This document shows positions 49,671 to 61,359 of a stretch of DNA of 64,000 nt, in pieces. Below the pieces are notes generated by a model, which was given only the letters and a program-made list of their open reading frames with translations, did no database searches and had not been told where the DNA came from. Both the position numbers and the translations under genes were made by a program. This DNA is from Meandrina meandrites (Eukaryota > Cnidaria > Anthozoa > Scleractinia > Meandrinidae). Where the stretch lies: positions 18,827,222-18,891,221 of the forward strand of contig OY855915.1 in NCBI GenBank assembly GCA_963693305.1. Reading direction: 5' to 3'. Every line of letters starts with the position of its first letter. The first letter of the stretch is position 1.

Positions 49671-51361
49671 ATGTGTTGAAAATTTTTATATTTTTATATT
49701 GGAAATAAACGCAATCTACCTGCTTTCCGAACCACTTGTACAAGTTAGTGATATTGCCATATCGGACATCAACATAACGATAGATAAAAACAAAACACGG
49801 CAGCAATTTGGGAGACTTTACAAAAGTACACGACACAAAAACGCCTTTGTAAGGAAAGGAACAAGTAAATTAAGTTTGCCTAACGTGATTTCAGCCATAG
49901 TGAAATCATGAAAATCATGTACATGCTGTTATAATATAGTTCAACCACGCGGCAGTCTTCCTTTGTTTAATAATGCTATTTCCGGCTATCTGGGTTGGCT
50001 GAGTTTTCGAACGACATTTTACCCCATAAACTTTCTTTTCTTACACGCTAGCACCTAAACTTGTTTTATTGTTAAGGTGCGGGTAAAGGTGAATTTGAAT
50101 GAAATTTTAAGAGGTTTAAAGAAGGGATAGAAGAAAGAAAATTATTTTTGGAACACCACCAGACAGTTGACCCCCACGCAAGAGCACCTCAGGTTATCAG
50201 GGGACTGTTTGGGTGTCCATCTACTAATTTTTAACTTCAAATTCTAATCTTAAAATCACATTAAATCTTTAATATTTTTTATTTCTCCAAATTTTACTAA
50301 TCCTTTGAGAAAAACTATCTCTTCCCAAACATCCCCAAAAATCACCAAAACATTTACAAAACACCGCTAAACATAGCTTTGTGGGATGAGCTGAGGGTTT
50401 TCGGAATACTTGAAACGGGAGCAAGATATTCGCATTAAACCCAAGTTAAGCGGTGTAAAAACGGGCTTCAGGTGAACCCCCGCCTTAACATTTGCGTGGG
50501 AGCCAGCGTATTTTCCGAAGTTTGTCACTATCAAAACTAAGCAAACTATCAAACAAATTTAGTGGTTAATTTTACTCATGGCCTTATTTTATCGCACCAA
50601 AAGGCATGCGAAAGACACTGCTTCTTTTGGTGCGGTATAAAAATGCCATGAGTAAATTTAAGAGTTAAAACTCTTAGTTTCAACGCAATGTTAAACAGAA
50701 AAAGAGAAAGATTTAAGCATTAAACATCTTTAGTGTATTGAACTGGTCTGAAAACAACTGTTAACTAACTTCGTTTCACAGAGAACTCCTTGTCATAACA
50801 GTGTAATTGGCAAGCTGTGCACCTGGCAGCCCTGCATTAGTTCTCATGAGAAGGGGCGCACGGGTATGTTCCGCAGGGGTATAAATATTGCTTAATTTTC
50901 GGGTTTGTGCCTTTCATTAGGTCACATTCGTCATTCCTTCAAGCTTTTGTTTTGAGATGGCCGTCTTTGCAACAGCACATTTCTTATTTCGTCAACCTCA
51001 GTCTGAACGGTCAATTATTAACACGGAAGGATAGCAGGTAGGGACGTGATTTGGACTGTTCAAACTCATTCTTTTCTTAGTACTATTTGATCTTTTCAGC
51101 TTTTGAAAGACTACCAGCACAAATTATTCACTGCAGCCCACTTGAGGAGTTGATTTCTTGACCTGTATTGCTAAAAAAAAAAATAGACGCTGGGAACCTG
51201 CATATCCTGTAAAAAATGTCAAACAATTTAGAGCCAACCTGTCGGTTATTTCAATATTTTCTCAGAAAACACAAACATTTTGCCAGGAATGTTTTGATCC
51301 CCTGCATGTGGCGGTAAAACGTAAGTTAACAATGATTATTTAGCGCATCATTCCTGTGGAT
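49671..51361. repeat. Inverted core, unit 2
   Basis: Reverse complement of unit 1's core: 49671-51080 matches 45182-46570 and 51084-51361 matches 42619-42895. It lacks the 2.29-kb element and the hairpin insertion but has the 409-bp TTAA element. The core lies between two tRNA-Arg genes in opposite orientations. Confidence 0.9.
50076..50484. mobile_element. 409-bp TTAA-flanked non-autonomous element
   Basis: Flanked by TTAA at 50072-50075 and 50485-50488. The allelic empty site in unit 1 is the single TTAA at 46160-46163. The ends are weak inverted repeats: GGTGCGGGTAAAGGTGAA and, inward from the right, GGCGGGGGTTCACCTGAA. These termini differ from the 822-bp element's, so it is a separate family using the same target. 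No coding capacity. Confidence 0.88.
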
Positions 51362-51434
51362 GGCCGCGTGGCCTAATGGATAAGGCGTCCGACTTCGGAT
51401 CGGAAGATTGGGGGTTCGAGTCCCTTCGTGGTCG
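51362..51434 (+). tRNA. tRNA-Arg(TCG), copy 4
   Basis: A 73-nt gene identical in sequence to copies 1 and 3, with anticodon TCG and intact internal promoter boxes. A TTTTTT terminator starts three bases downstream. Its 5' flank matches that of copy 1. Its 3' flank is not block A or B, so the duplication ends here. Confidence 0.97.
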
Positions 51435-53050
51435 AATTTTTTGGACTACAAATTGATGATTTTTTTTTCTAATTAGACATCTACAGCGTATGTGCAGACG
51501 TCGTCAAAACGTGAATTGCAAAGGAAACGCACGTCTATTTAAACTCTCTAAAGTTTCGGTAATTTCCCAATCTATATTATCTTATCAATGACTGCAAATT
51601 CTCTCAAGGAGTAAAACTGTGCCTGATCGAAAAAAAATAAGAAAAAAAGATCGCGAGTAGCACTTTCTGGCCGACATACGGGGTGCCCTCGGGCTATTGT
51701 AACCGAAGACCTGATTTATTTAAGGAAACTTTTCCAGGCGATATTTGAAATTATGTCATCGATGTCTTTAATAATCTTGGGACACGACCTTCAAACTTTA
51801 AACTCGAGTAAAAGAATGCACGGAAACACGTGCTTCATGCATCACTTTTTATGCGAAGCATGCAGCAGCGATGGTATTCCTGGTAACGAATACCGGCACA
51901 AACAAAACGTACCGAAATCTCTTGGTGTCGCATTTCACCATGCGATTTCCTGTCACCTTACCGGCGTAAACAGTGCGCATTTATGCGTTCTCAACTTCTG
52001 GGTCTTTTGGACTGCGAGGGCGTTTGAGGTTCTAGTCCAAGATCAGGGTAATTTGGAGCATTTTTTTGGCTAAAGAGGACTGTTTGGAGCTGCTATTCAA
52101 GACGGGATGATTCTGTTTTGGTCAAAGCCGTGAAAGGCACAATGTAAGTATGGAATGTCAAAGCTTGTTTGTCAGTTTGCCGCTTTATCACAATACGACT
52201 TTTGCCAAGAAGTCGCAAGCCTTCGAAGCAAAACTATAATGCTGCAAGATTATAGCGTTTTGTAAGTCCTTTGGTTTGGAAACATTGCCGGTACAAACAC
52301 TGTAACATCAATATTAGAATGACTATTGTTTTGGTCGATTTGTTGTTGTGTCCGCCATGTGCTTAGCGGCTTTATTTGATGTATTCGATAGTGATGATAT
52401 GAAGCGGAGAAAGTTGAATGTGAAAAGTACTGAGCCTGAGTCGAATTAAAATTGTTTGTGCCGTTCACGCTAGTTTCGCCAAATTTCGAGTCACAATTGA
52501 TTTCCTGAAAGTGATACACAGTTTAATACCCTTTACCGAATTATTTTTATTTTATTTTTCAAAGTTAAATAAGTGGATACCGTCATACGTGGGTACACAG
52601 TCGTTTTATTTCATTTCCATATTCGTTACTGCGTGTCCATGCAAAACTCCAAAATAGAAGGGGAGAGTGGGTAGGTGGGTGGTGGAGTGGATGCCGGGGA
52701 GTAGATTGTGAGTGCAGGAATAACGAGTTGTGGATGGGTGCTTGTAAGCGGGGCATTCTTGTCGAAAAATTTGAATTAAACCCCTAAAGGAGATAAAGGA
52801 GACCAATCGGGGAGTGGCGCATGTCTTTTAGACCCCCAAGGATCGATCCTTGGCGCAGCCCAAATGGATCGCGGGCTCTAGGAACGAGAAATGGTGCAAC
52901 CCTTAACGAGACCTTGACGTCTTATCACCTCTACGGAAGACAACGTGTATCCCTTGTCCCTACATATGGGACCCCAACTACTGTGTTTGGAAGAAATGTT
53001 TTGGTTGTAGTATTCTAGGTGCCTTGTGAGGTTTGTACATGATTTAATCG
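51435..53050. other. No confident gene; G-rich patch and palindrome
   Basis: Single-copy sequence beyond the tRNA array. An ATG frame at 51753-52073 (106 codons, several Cys and His) is unrecognised and has no promoter or splice support. A G-rich strip with GGG runs lies at about 52658-52700. A perfect 18-bp palindrome, CCAAGGATCGATCCTTGG, is at 52836-52853. Confidence 0.4.
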
Positions 53051-55255
53051 AATTTATAGCGGAGCTCTCCAGCGGCCCGAAGTACCGTGCGAGGATAGAA
53101 ATTGAGAAAACCATGCGTTTGAGTTTTCATGGTCACGGTGGCTAGCGGCATGGCTCGCGGGCGCGTGCGCCTAGCGACGACGTCGCCAAAAATGGCGGCC
53201 ATATTCCAGAAAAAGCTTGACCTGGGCATCTTACGTGTTTGATATTGACCATCCACTTTTCATTAAAAGTTACCTAACATAGAAGTTTGTAGGACACTGG
53301 ACATTTTTTTAAATCATGTTGAAAATCAACTAGGGATATTTCATTTCGCCTACACGAATCGATTGCGTGAAAAGGCGACAATATCTTTGCTCAACCGCGG
53401 GAATGAAAACTTGTAAAGAAAGTGACCAGCAGAAAATATTTCTTCGTTATTATTTTTCACCCCATCACTTCAGAGATTTTTTCTCACATCAAAAAAATTA
53501 TCTGGACATTTCACATCAACTTAAACGAAGCCATTGCATGAAAAGGCGCCAAAATCTTTGGCACGCTGTTCACGTTTAAAGCTGAATGAAACACATGAAG
53601 AAAGCTGCTGAGGAACATAGATCTTCGTGGATATTTCTCGCTCTATTTACCCATCTACATCATGGAAACTTACCATTTATCATCATTTAGGACAACCTTG
53701 TAACGGGAAGAACCGAAGTGATTGCGGACTTGAACATTACATATCGGGCTACAAGTCAAAAGAGCGATGTCCACGGTTCGACCTGCGGCTGAGCAAGCCT
53801 GAAAATCACTGAATTGAGCTCAAATAAAAGTGAACTCAAAGCCGATCAATTTCACTGAAGTGAAGGATAAAAGACTGTTAAAGGCTACACCGATGAAAAG
53901 AGAGAAATTGATCTTCGTTGATAATTCATATAATGTAGTGGTGTTGGAGAAAGCTTACAACGAAATTGCCGTGTTCGTCTCCGATATTATTGGGCTGGTT
54001 GAAAGCTTTGCCCTGCAGAATATACAAGCCTACTTCAATAATAAGGTAACGATCGTAAATGTATGCATAAGCATAAGCCTAATTTTATATTGAGAGAATT
54101 TACTTCATTTATGAACAAATTTGAAGTTGTGTCGCTTTTCAGATCTTCCAGTAAATATTTATCAAACCTGTTCGTGTTTGTACATTTTATGCCGCAGACA
54201 TTGTTTATCAAATATTTCGTTTAGACTAGCGATGTTTACTACTGGATTTTGAAAACAAATTATTTAGCTTCACGGATCAAAATCACAATTTCGCGGATTT
54301 TCGGCTCGCTTGCATTTGTTTTGTTTCTCTTGTCCCTGCTTATCAGTGAGTGTGTTGAAATATCTTCGATGCGTAAACAAATATTTCGCCGGTTTCGTTG
54401 CGAGTTACCTGTGCTTGGCTGAGTGAGTTCAGACTTTACTTACCGCATATTTATACTTACCAGAAATGAAGAAAATTCATTCTTAGTTCTCTACATAAAA
54501 TTATCTAAGGTACTTAGCAACGCGTACGATAAAACAGGATTAGTTAATCATTCCACTAATTAAAACCCCAACGAAAAGAAGATGGTTCAAACAGTCAAAA
54601 CAACATTGTAAGCTCATTCTAAGTTAGCGTGCACTACTTCCTAAATCACAAAGTGCCACAATTCTTACACAAAAGCTGGTTTAAAATGACTTACATAACC
54701 AGCACCATAAATTTTCAGAGTTTGTTTTGCCGCCTCGATTTTCTCAGTTTGCCGTGGCGTGAGTTCATTTTGTTTAATGTGTTTAGCAGCGAGTTCACTT
54801 TGTTTTTCTGAATTTTGTTTTTGCCTTGAGTTGATTTTCTTGCCCTGACAGTTTTGTAGTAAATCAAAACAAGGTAAAGATTCTTTTTACATCGAAAAAC
54901 TCATAGAGATCCTGGAGGTGTATTAATTAGTGTACAGAAAACGTTATAAAGATTTGTTTTGCGCTGACGTGCGTACGTGAGGAACCCAATAAAATGCACT
55001 TGTCAAAATTCAATTTTAGAACCTGTCAGTGACAGGCTGTCACAGGAAAGAAAATTCAGACGGGACCACGAAATATATTGACGTCGCTTTCGTCAACAGA
55101 ACCATGAGAGGTTTTTAATCATAAGCGATTAAAATTTATTTTGTACCTATATGGGCCACTGTATAAGCTCAGAAATATAGTGTGGCTACCTATTTAGTAA
55201 TAAAATTAATAAATGGGAGCTCCGCTTCTAGGCCTGCCTAAATCTATATATTAAA
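53051..55255. mobile_element. Second copy of the 2.29-kb element, inverted
   Basis: The core 53500-55250 is the reverse complement of 42896-44660, with moderate divergence. It ends at GGAGCTCCGC then CTAAATCTATATAT, mirroring the first copy's left end. A GCGGAGCTC near 53060 may be the opposite terminus. The outer part (53060-53500) is not shared with copy 1. It includes an internal duplication in which a GTGAAAAGGCG block (about 53367) recurs as ATGAAAAGGCG (about 53538). No transposase frame is seen. Confidence 0.7.
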
Positions 55256-56155
55256 TACCATGGAAGGCCTTTTCAGCAAACCTACTGTTGCTATTGAAAA
55301 CTAACAAGCAGAGTTCTACATACATGTCAGAAATTATTGATGACATATAAGACTCCTTTAAAGTCTCAGAAATACTTTATTTTGCATTATTAGTCTACAG
55401 TAAAGCTAATCCGCTGACGCGAGGTGGGCGGGGAACGAAAAATCTTATTCCATGCAATAATTCCTAGTAAACTATGGTATAAGAAAGATGGTAAAAACAT
55501 ACCAATTGTAAGCCTAATTTAAAGCACTCGTATCTGTCTTTTTGAAATAAAATCTACAATAAAACGTGTATAAAAGCGCAAGATGAAGTACCTCGTGGGG
55601 GAGGGGTCTCGGCTGAAAATAGGAAATTGGCGTTGGCACTATATCTAGAATTGATAAGTATGTGAATGCTTGCAATCCTGCAAAGTTTGGTGCTTGTATC
55701 AAAAATCGCACAATTCAGGAGCTAAGCCGCCGGACTACAACAACAACAACAACAACTGCGGACAGCTTGGATCCCGTCGGTAGCTTTTTTCCACTCTTAA
55801 TTTTTTTGACAGAAAAAAACCCAACCACAACGGAGAGGTAGTGAACACTTAAAATGTAAAAAGGGAGTTTTACTTGGTAATTATTTGCAAGAACACCGGT
55901 AAAAGCTTAATTCTTTAAAAGTCTCCTCAGTCCTAAGTCTTTTTACGTCCTTTTTGCTTGGAATAACATTAGAAACGGGCTGGTGTCATGGGAAGATTGT
56001 TTCAAATCATCGATCAGCAAAGTAGAAGCATATAGGCACATTTTTTTAAAAAAATTGGCGGGGGTACCCATCTTTGAAAGGCGAATGGGTGGGGTGGGGA
56101 GAGGTGGGAGACTTCTTAGAAAAGTTGTGTTTTACACAATCTTTATCATATTAGC

Positions 56156-56156
<1 letters not shown>
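55256..56156. other. No gene seen
   Basis: Non-coding sequence with a short (CAA) run at about 55738-55757. The frame at 55983-56306 runs into the microsatellite and is not a gene. Confidence 0.5.
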
Positions 56157-56207
<51 letters not shown>

Positions 56208-56398
56208 ATCGATCGATCGATCGATCGATCGATCGATCGATCGATCGATCGATCGATCGATCGATCAATCAATCAATCAATCATTGATCGAGGTCCGATC
56301 GACTGACCGACCGACCGACCGACCGACCGACCGACCGACCGACCGACCGACCGACCGACCGACCGACCAACTAGGCAGGCAGGCGGGCGGGCGGGCGA
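56157..56398. repeat. Compound tetranucleotide microsatellite
   Basis: Successive blocks: (TCAA) to about 56204, (TCGA) to about 56264, (TCAA) to 56283, a short break, (GACC) at 56303-56369, then (GGCG/GGCA) to 56398. Neighbouring blocks differ by single-base changes in the unit, as expected from one ancestral array that spread point mutations. All frames through it are repeat peptides. Confidence 0.97.
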
Positions 56399-57023
56399 AC
56401 GAGAAAGTTTGTGAAGCGCGAATTTTTTTGTCGTTGTGCCCGTTGGTGTATATGTACAGAAGCTGCTCTATTCCACAATTTCTAGAAATATTGTTTAAAC
56501 TGTATATACAAGCAAGCAAAAAGGCTGTTTTCCACACTGCAAAACAACCTCATTTGATGTGTGCACTTTACTTAATCAGCAGATGGGTAAATTTGAGCTG
56601 GGAACTAGTAATGTGTTAGCATATTTGGTTCCTGTGGACGGATGAAGCTGCTGCAACGAATATGTTTTTTGAAGAAGGATATGCGTTGCGCCTTATTGCT
56701 AATCATTATAAAGTAATTGTAACATAATCACACAAGAATATTTGCGAAAGCGTGTTGTCGCAGATGAGAAGAGGAAAGAACTGAAACTGGCTCCATGGAG
56801 CGATAAGAAACGTATTTCAAACAGAACAACTTCACAAGTTATGGTAAGTTTATTTTGCCCCCGGGATTTTGCCTGGCTTTGCCAATTTTCAGACATTTAG
56901 AGTCATACTCTGAGCAGGTAATTTATTTATTAATTTTATTTTCAGTAACTACAGGAGAAATGCTTGTTTTTTTTTAGAAGTGAGGAAATGCAATGTGGAT
57001 GGAAGTACAATAAATTAAGTAAC

Positions 57024-57116
57024 CAGCCAACCAACCAACCGACCGACCTATCGATTGATCGATCGATCAATCAATCAATCATTCAATCAAGCAACCAATC
57101 AATGAAGCAATCAACC
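57024..57116. repeat. Second tetranucleotide microsatellite
   Basis: (CCAA)/(CCGA) then (TCGA) then (TCAA), imperfect towards its right end. The same set of units is found 0.7 kb upstream. Confidence 0.9.
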
Positions 57117-58127
57117 ATCGTTACATTGGGCCCACAAACGTGGGAAAGCTAGAGAGCTCGTTTAACTGTGTAAGTACATGAAAGACCGTAACAAGTAGAA
57201 TGAAATGATTTACTTACAGACTCATGTCTCGCAGGAAGGAGAGTCTGTTGGATGGAAGTGAGAACGTCCAACTTCGTTTGAAGGTGTGTCATTTGCTTTT
57301 GTTTTCGGTGTTTATTTGTTCGTTGGTGTTTTTCTGCTTTTGTTTGCTTTACTGTTCGTGAATTAAACCAGCTTGGCAGACAGGGAGTCTCTCTACATTT
57401 GCATACATGTTTGCAATCCGGCATGATTCTGCGCTGTGGGACGGAACCCTAAGTCGTAGACCAGGCTACACACACATGGCATTTGTTAATGCCAAGCAGT
57501 CTCACTTCACATAAGAGGACATCTGAACGTTGTTTTTTTCTCTTAGTGTCTTTTATCAAGTATTTTTTTTTCTTATCTTCTCCCTTTTCTGCTTTACTTT
57601 TCAGGCTAGGTAAGTACAGGAGGTTTTGAATAAATTGGTTAAATCGATATCGAGAAATATCTGTAACAGGTACGTTGATTGAAAGGGATGTAGTTGAATC
57701 TTCTTTGGCTAAATCAGGAGTCAACGAAAATAAATAAAATCAAGAAAAGGAAGGGAAGGACAAGAAAGGAAAAGAGAAAAGAAGAAATGAGAAGAAAACA
57801 AAGGAAATTAAAGGACAAAGAAAGTAATGAGAGGAGATGAAAGAAACGGAAGGAAAGGAAAGCAGGTAAAGTGTTTTCTATACCAGCTTTAACATTTAAC
57901 ATTTATAGTTTTACCATTTAGTTATCATTAAACGTCAATAGTTTTATTATTTTTAAGTGCATGGGACTTGTGCAGAGGGTGTATAAAACTCTCCTAAAAT
58001 AAGCAGCACAACGAGCATATGCTTGTGTTTTATTTGCTGTTGTTGTGTTGAAAGGAGTGAACCCTGTGTTTACCCAGGTAAATTTAATGTCGTAATCGTT
58101 AATAATTAAATGAACAGCTGTTTCTAA
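57117..58127. other. No confident gene; purine-rich tract
   Basis: The minus-strand frame 57449-57724 (91 codons, Lys-rich) is the least random-looking frame here but is unrecognised. A strong plus-strand donor, AG|GTAAGT, is at 57610. The plus strand 57722-57865 is almost all A and G (AAGGAAAGG-like). Confidence 0.4.
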
Positions 58128-58328
58128 TGTTAGAATAATGTTAGAATGTTACAATATGAAAATGCCAACTGGTGGGAGACTGTCCATTTAGCTATTTTCA
58201 TAGCGTGGTCGAAAAGGTGGACTCGGGACTACCGAGAACAAATCCAGTTAGTGGTAGGGTGAGGGATTTTGAACCAGGTACCTCCAGAGTTTAAAACCCG
58301 CGCTCTAAACCACTCGGCCAGATCGCCT
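58128..58328 (-). mobile_element. tRNA-derived SINE, family 2
   Basis: Read on the minus strand, the head is GGCGATCTGGCCGAGTGG (A-box-like) followed by TTTAGAGCGCGGG and a B-box-like GGTTCAAAATCC. The body has ACTGGATTTGTTCTCGGTAG, then a CCACGCTATGAAAATAGC piece. The head resembles a Leu/Ser-type tRNA but the anticodon stem does not pair, so it is a SINE and not a tRNA gene. I recall the same head and body from anthozoan genomes. The right end is well defined and the left approximate. Confidence 0.72.
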
Positions 58329-59442
58329 GGACACCGGAAGGGCATTACCAGCGCTATACTGAACAAAGACAAAAAAAGAAACAGAAAACATCTTTTTTAA
58401 AGCTGCTGACTGCCCGCCATTTCTAACGAAATAAACAATTAAGTGCCGAGGAATATTTTATTGTTAAACTGCAGAAAGCCATATTTGGCAAAGTAAGCAT
58501 CAACGTTACGAATTCTAACTGATGGATGGCTTACATCGACTAAATTTACATTGGCATGACCGAGGAATGAAACTTGAGGTCTAATGCGTTCGACCTCAGT
58601 ATCATTAGGAACTGATCCGAGCTATTGAATGACTTCAAGTTTAGAATTCAAGCAGGCTTTAAGGCACAAATGGAATCTAAAATAGAAGTTCCTCTGTAAA
58701 ATTCTAAAACCTTAATCTTTGGGTTAAGCCTGAGATGGGTTTTTTTTAAAAAGTGGGAGTCCACGGGACTTTTGGAGTCCCATCAGACAAAAGCCAATTT
58801 TCAAAGTCCAACTCGACTACCACTTCGCTTTGCTGCTTTTGCTGTTACATAATATGTTATTACTGATAACGATACCTCCATGTAACTGTATCCAAAATTC
58901 GTAGACAGTTTCTGACAAGATAATCAGATATTTTAGATTTCTCAGAAAAAAACGTATGGTGGCTGTGACCTGTCCCAGGCGGCGATAGCTGGTTGCGACA
59001 AGTCGGAGGTAAACTTCCGGCTATAAAATATTACGACACTCAAATGTATAGACTGATCAGGCTTAAACGCGATTCATATCAGTCTGAGCTGGGTATTCCG
59101 TTAAATTCCACTTGTTACGTCTACATGCACAAAGCAGAATGTGCTGTTTTTCGGTTAAACGCGAAGCAATCTTAAAATTTGTTAACTGTAAATGACCCAG
59201 CGCATGTTATTGTCTGACGTTTTAGTTCTGATACAGAACATAAACATGTATTGTCATGTATCCCAACATGGTTTTATGCCGAGCAATCAGATGGCTGTGG
59301 TGGTGGAGTTGAATTACAGCTAATGCCCTGACTACGCCTTCCTTGCAACGACAGCATGTTCAAGCATTTTTTTCTGTTTTACTGGAGATTCTGTTATCAT
59401 TTTCATCTGGAATACATTGAATATTGACGGAGACAATTAATA
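58329..59442. other. No gene seen
   Basis: Non-coding sequence with a small GGGAGTCC...GGAGTCCC inverted repeat at about 58756-58781. The frame 58993-59175 has no support. Confidence 0.45.
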
Positions 59443-60030
59443 GGCGTTTGTCATGCAATTTTCCAATGAATGTGAAAAAATGATCCTTAAATCTAATTAA
59501 ACTCAGAATAATAGAATTATAGGCGACTAAGGTAGAGTTTTAACTGAAAAATTACATCCGATTACAAAAAAACGATATATAAACCGTAGACCAAAGAAAG
59601 GAAGATGATTAAGATTAAGAAAGATGGAAACCGATTACAAAAACCGGCATTTGTTTCCAGGCTAGAAGAAAAACAACTTTAAGGCATTCAATGAATCGTA
59701 ACACGGTGCCCGTTTACTGTAAAAAAAATTTATAGGTTTAGGTTCATCAATTCACTCTCATAGTTGAAACACACCTTTTGTATTCTTGGATTTAAATTGA
59801 CGCCCAAAAGAAATGTCAAAAGCTGAGAAGGTATGTTTAGATGGCCAAACTGCAACTGGACGAGAGATCGAAGGAAAGATTGCATCGACTGTTAATTGGT
59901 TTATGTCGCCCAAAATAACTCAAATATGTAAGTTAATTTGCCAGAAAACGTGCTCTCTTGTGGTGGTCTATAGTGCTTAAAAATGATGTCCGATCTTTAT
60001 CAGTAAATTCGTTTTTAATTGTCCATTTAG
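59443..60030 (+). repeat. Interspersed repeat family R, copy 1
   Basis: Recognised by a motif order shared with two other copies: GTTTGTCATGCAATTTT, AATCTAATTAAACTCAG, ATTGCATCGACTGTTAATTG, GGTTTATGTCGCCCAA, GTGCTCTCTTGTGGTGGTCT and a TTTATCAGTAAAT piece. No coding capacity. Type unknown. Confidence 0.7.
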
Positions 60031-60267
60031 TTACAGTTCATAAGTAAAGAAGATAGGCGAGAATGATCACCAGAATTACTGACTCCACCTCGCCCTTTTT
60101 AGCTTGTAGATAAAAGTCTTATACAACAATAATGAGCTGTTTGTCCATTTGGAACTGTTTATTTTGCGGTAAGAGGCGGCATTCTCTTCAAATACTGCTT
60201 CTTTTTTGGTGTACAGGTGTTCATTTTCAATCGGAGAATATTATAAATTGAGGCTAATAACAAACAG

Positions 60268-60720
60268 GACTATGTCATGCAATTTCACTTCGTAGACAAT
60301 CATCTTGCAATCCAATTAAAAAAGAAAAATAGGTAGCTATCATATGCTCTAGACACCTTGAACTACCAAAAGAAGCAGTGAAGCAGTAAATACGGGGAAA
60401 AGATTAATATGGATTACAAAACGTAACATTTCGAACCACACCCTTTCGGAACTTAAATTTTCGTTCGACATTCAAAAGAAATGAAATGCCAGGGCCAATT
60501 TGGTCAAAGTTGGGCAAGATTAAAAAGGATTGCATTTAGTTAAAATTGGTTTGTCCCCAACAAACTTGATTTGAAATCAAGCGTGTAAATACCTTTGCAT
60601 TAAAACGTGGTCCTTATCTCTAATGCTTAGAAATAACCTTTGCTCACTGTAACTGAGATTTCATCAGTAAATAAATTTTCCATGATCATATTAAAATTGC
60701 TGTTCATTGCAGTCAGTCAT
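60268..60720 (+). repeat. Interspersed repeat family R, copy 2
   Basis: Has TATGTCATGCAATTT, CTTGCAATCCAATTAAA, AGGATTGCATTTAGTTAAAA, TTGGTTTGTCCCCAAC, AGAAATAACCTTTG and a TTTCATCAGTAAAT piece. It is more diverged and shorter than copy 1. Confidence 0.65.
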
Positions 60721-61359
60721 AGATCGTTTTTACTGTCACGCAATAAAAATAGAAATCGAAAAACGATTCAGTGAATGACGACAAGAAAACGGGACATATA
60801 ATAGATAAATATAGGAGTCATCTTTCCAAGTATTGGGCCTGTACGTTTTCCCACACGTCGGATATTCGTCGAAATGTTTGCACAAATTTTCAGAGCCCAG
60901 TATGGAGTCACCATATTGGTGTACCACCTTAGTACACTAATATGGCAGCCGGAAAATAGTGCAAACTTCTGAAACTTACTTCGGTCTTTTCGGCCACTGA
61001 TTACCTGTACTGGACAAACAAACATTTACATGAACACTTTTCCTGCTACTTTAACTTCTCAAATAGCTAAAAATCACAAGATAAACATTTTTTGATAAAC
61101 GTGATTGTAACTTAATGTCGTGCACCGCCACCGCGATCACTCTGAAATTCACAATGCGCTGGTTTCCAAACGAAGGACGCTATTGAACTGAAAGGTTGTA
61201 AACTGATATTATTTTATTACCTCTTATGCTTGATGTGGATACAAACTTTCGTGTCTCTTTAGTTTTGGAGTTTCGTAGTTAATGAAGTCACGTGAAAACG
61301 ATCTATAGCGAATAGTTAGGAAGACTGCAGACCTTAAAGGTGAAGTGACCCCATGAAAC

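Noticed and set aside
55983..56619. 107- and 111-codon frames with INQS, IDRS and PTDR repeats
   Set aside because: They are read-through of the tetranucleotide microsatellite, which is open in several frames.
58250..58328. Possible tRNA-Leu/Ser gene on the minus strand
   Set aside because: The A and B boxes are recognisable but the anticodon stem does not pair, and a known SINE-type body follows. It is called a SINE.
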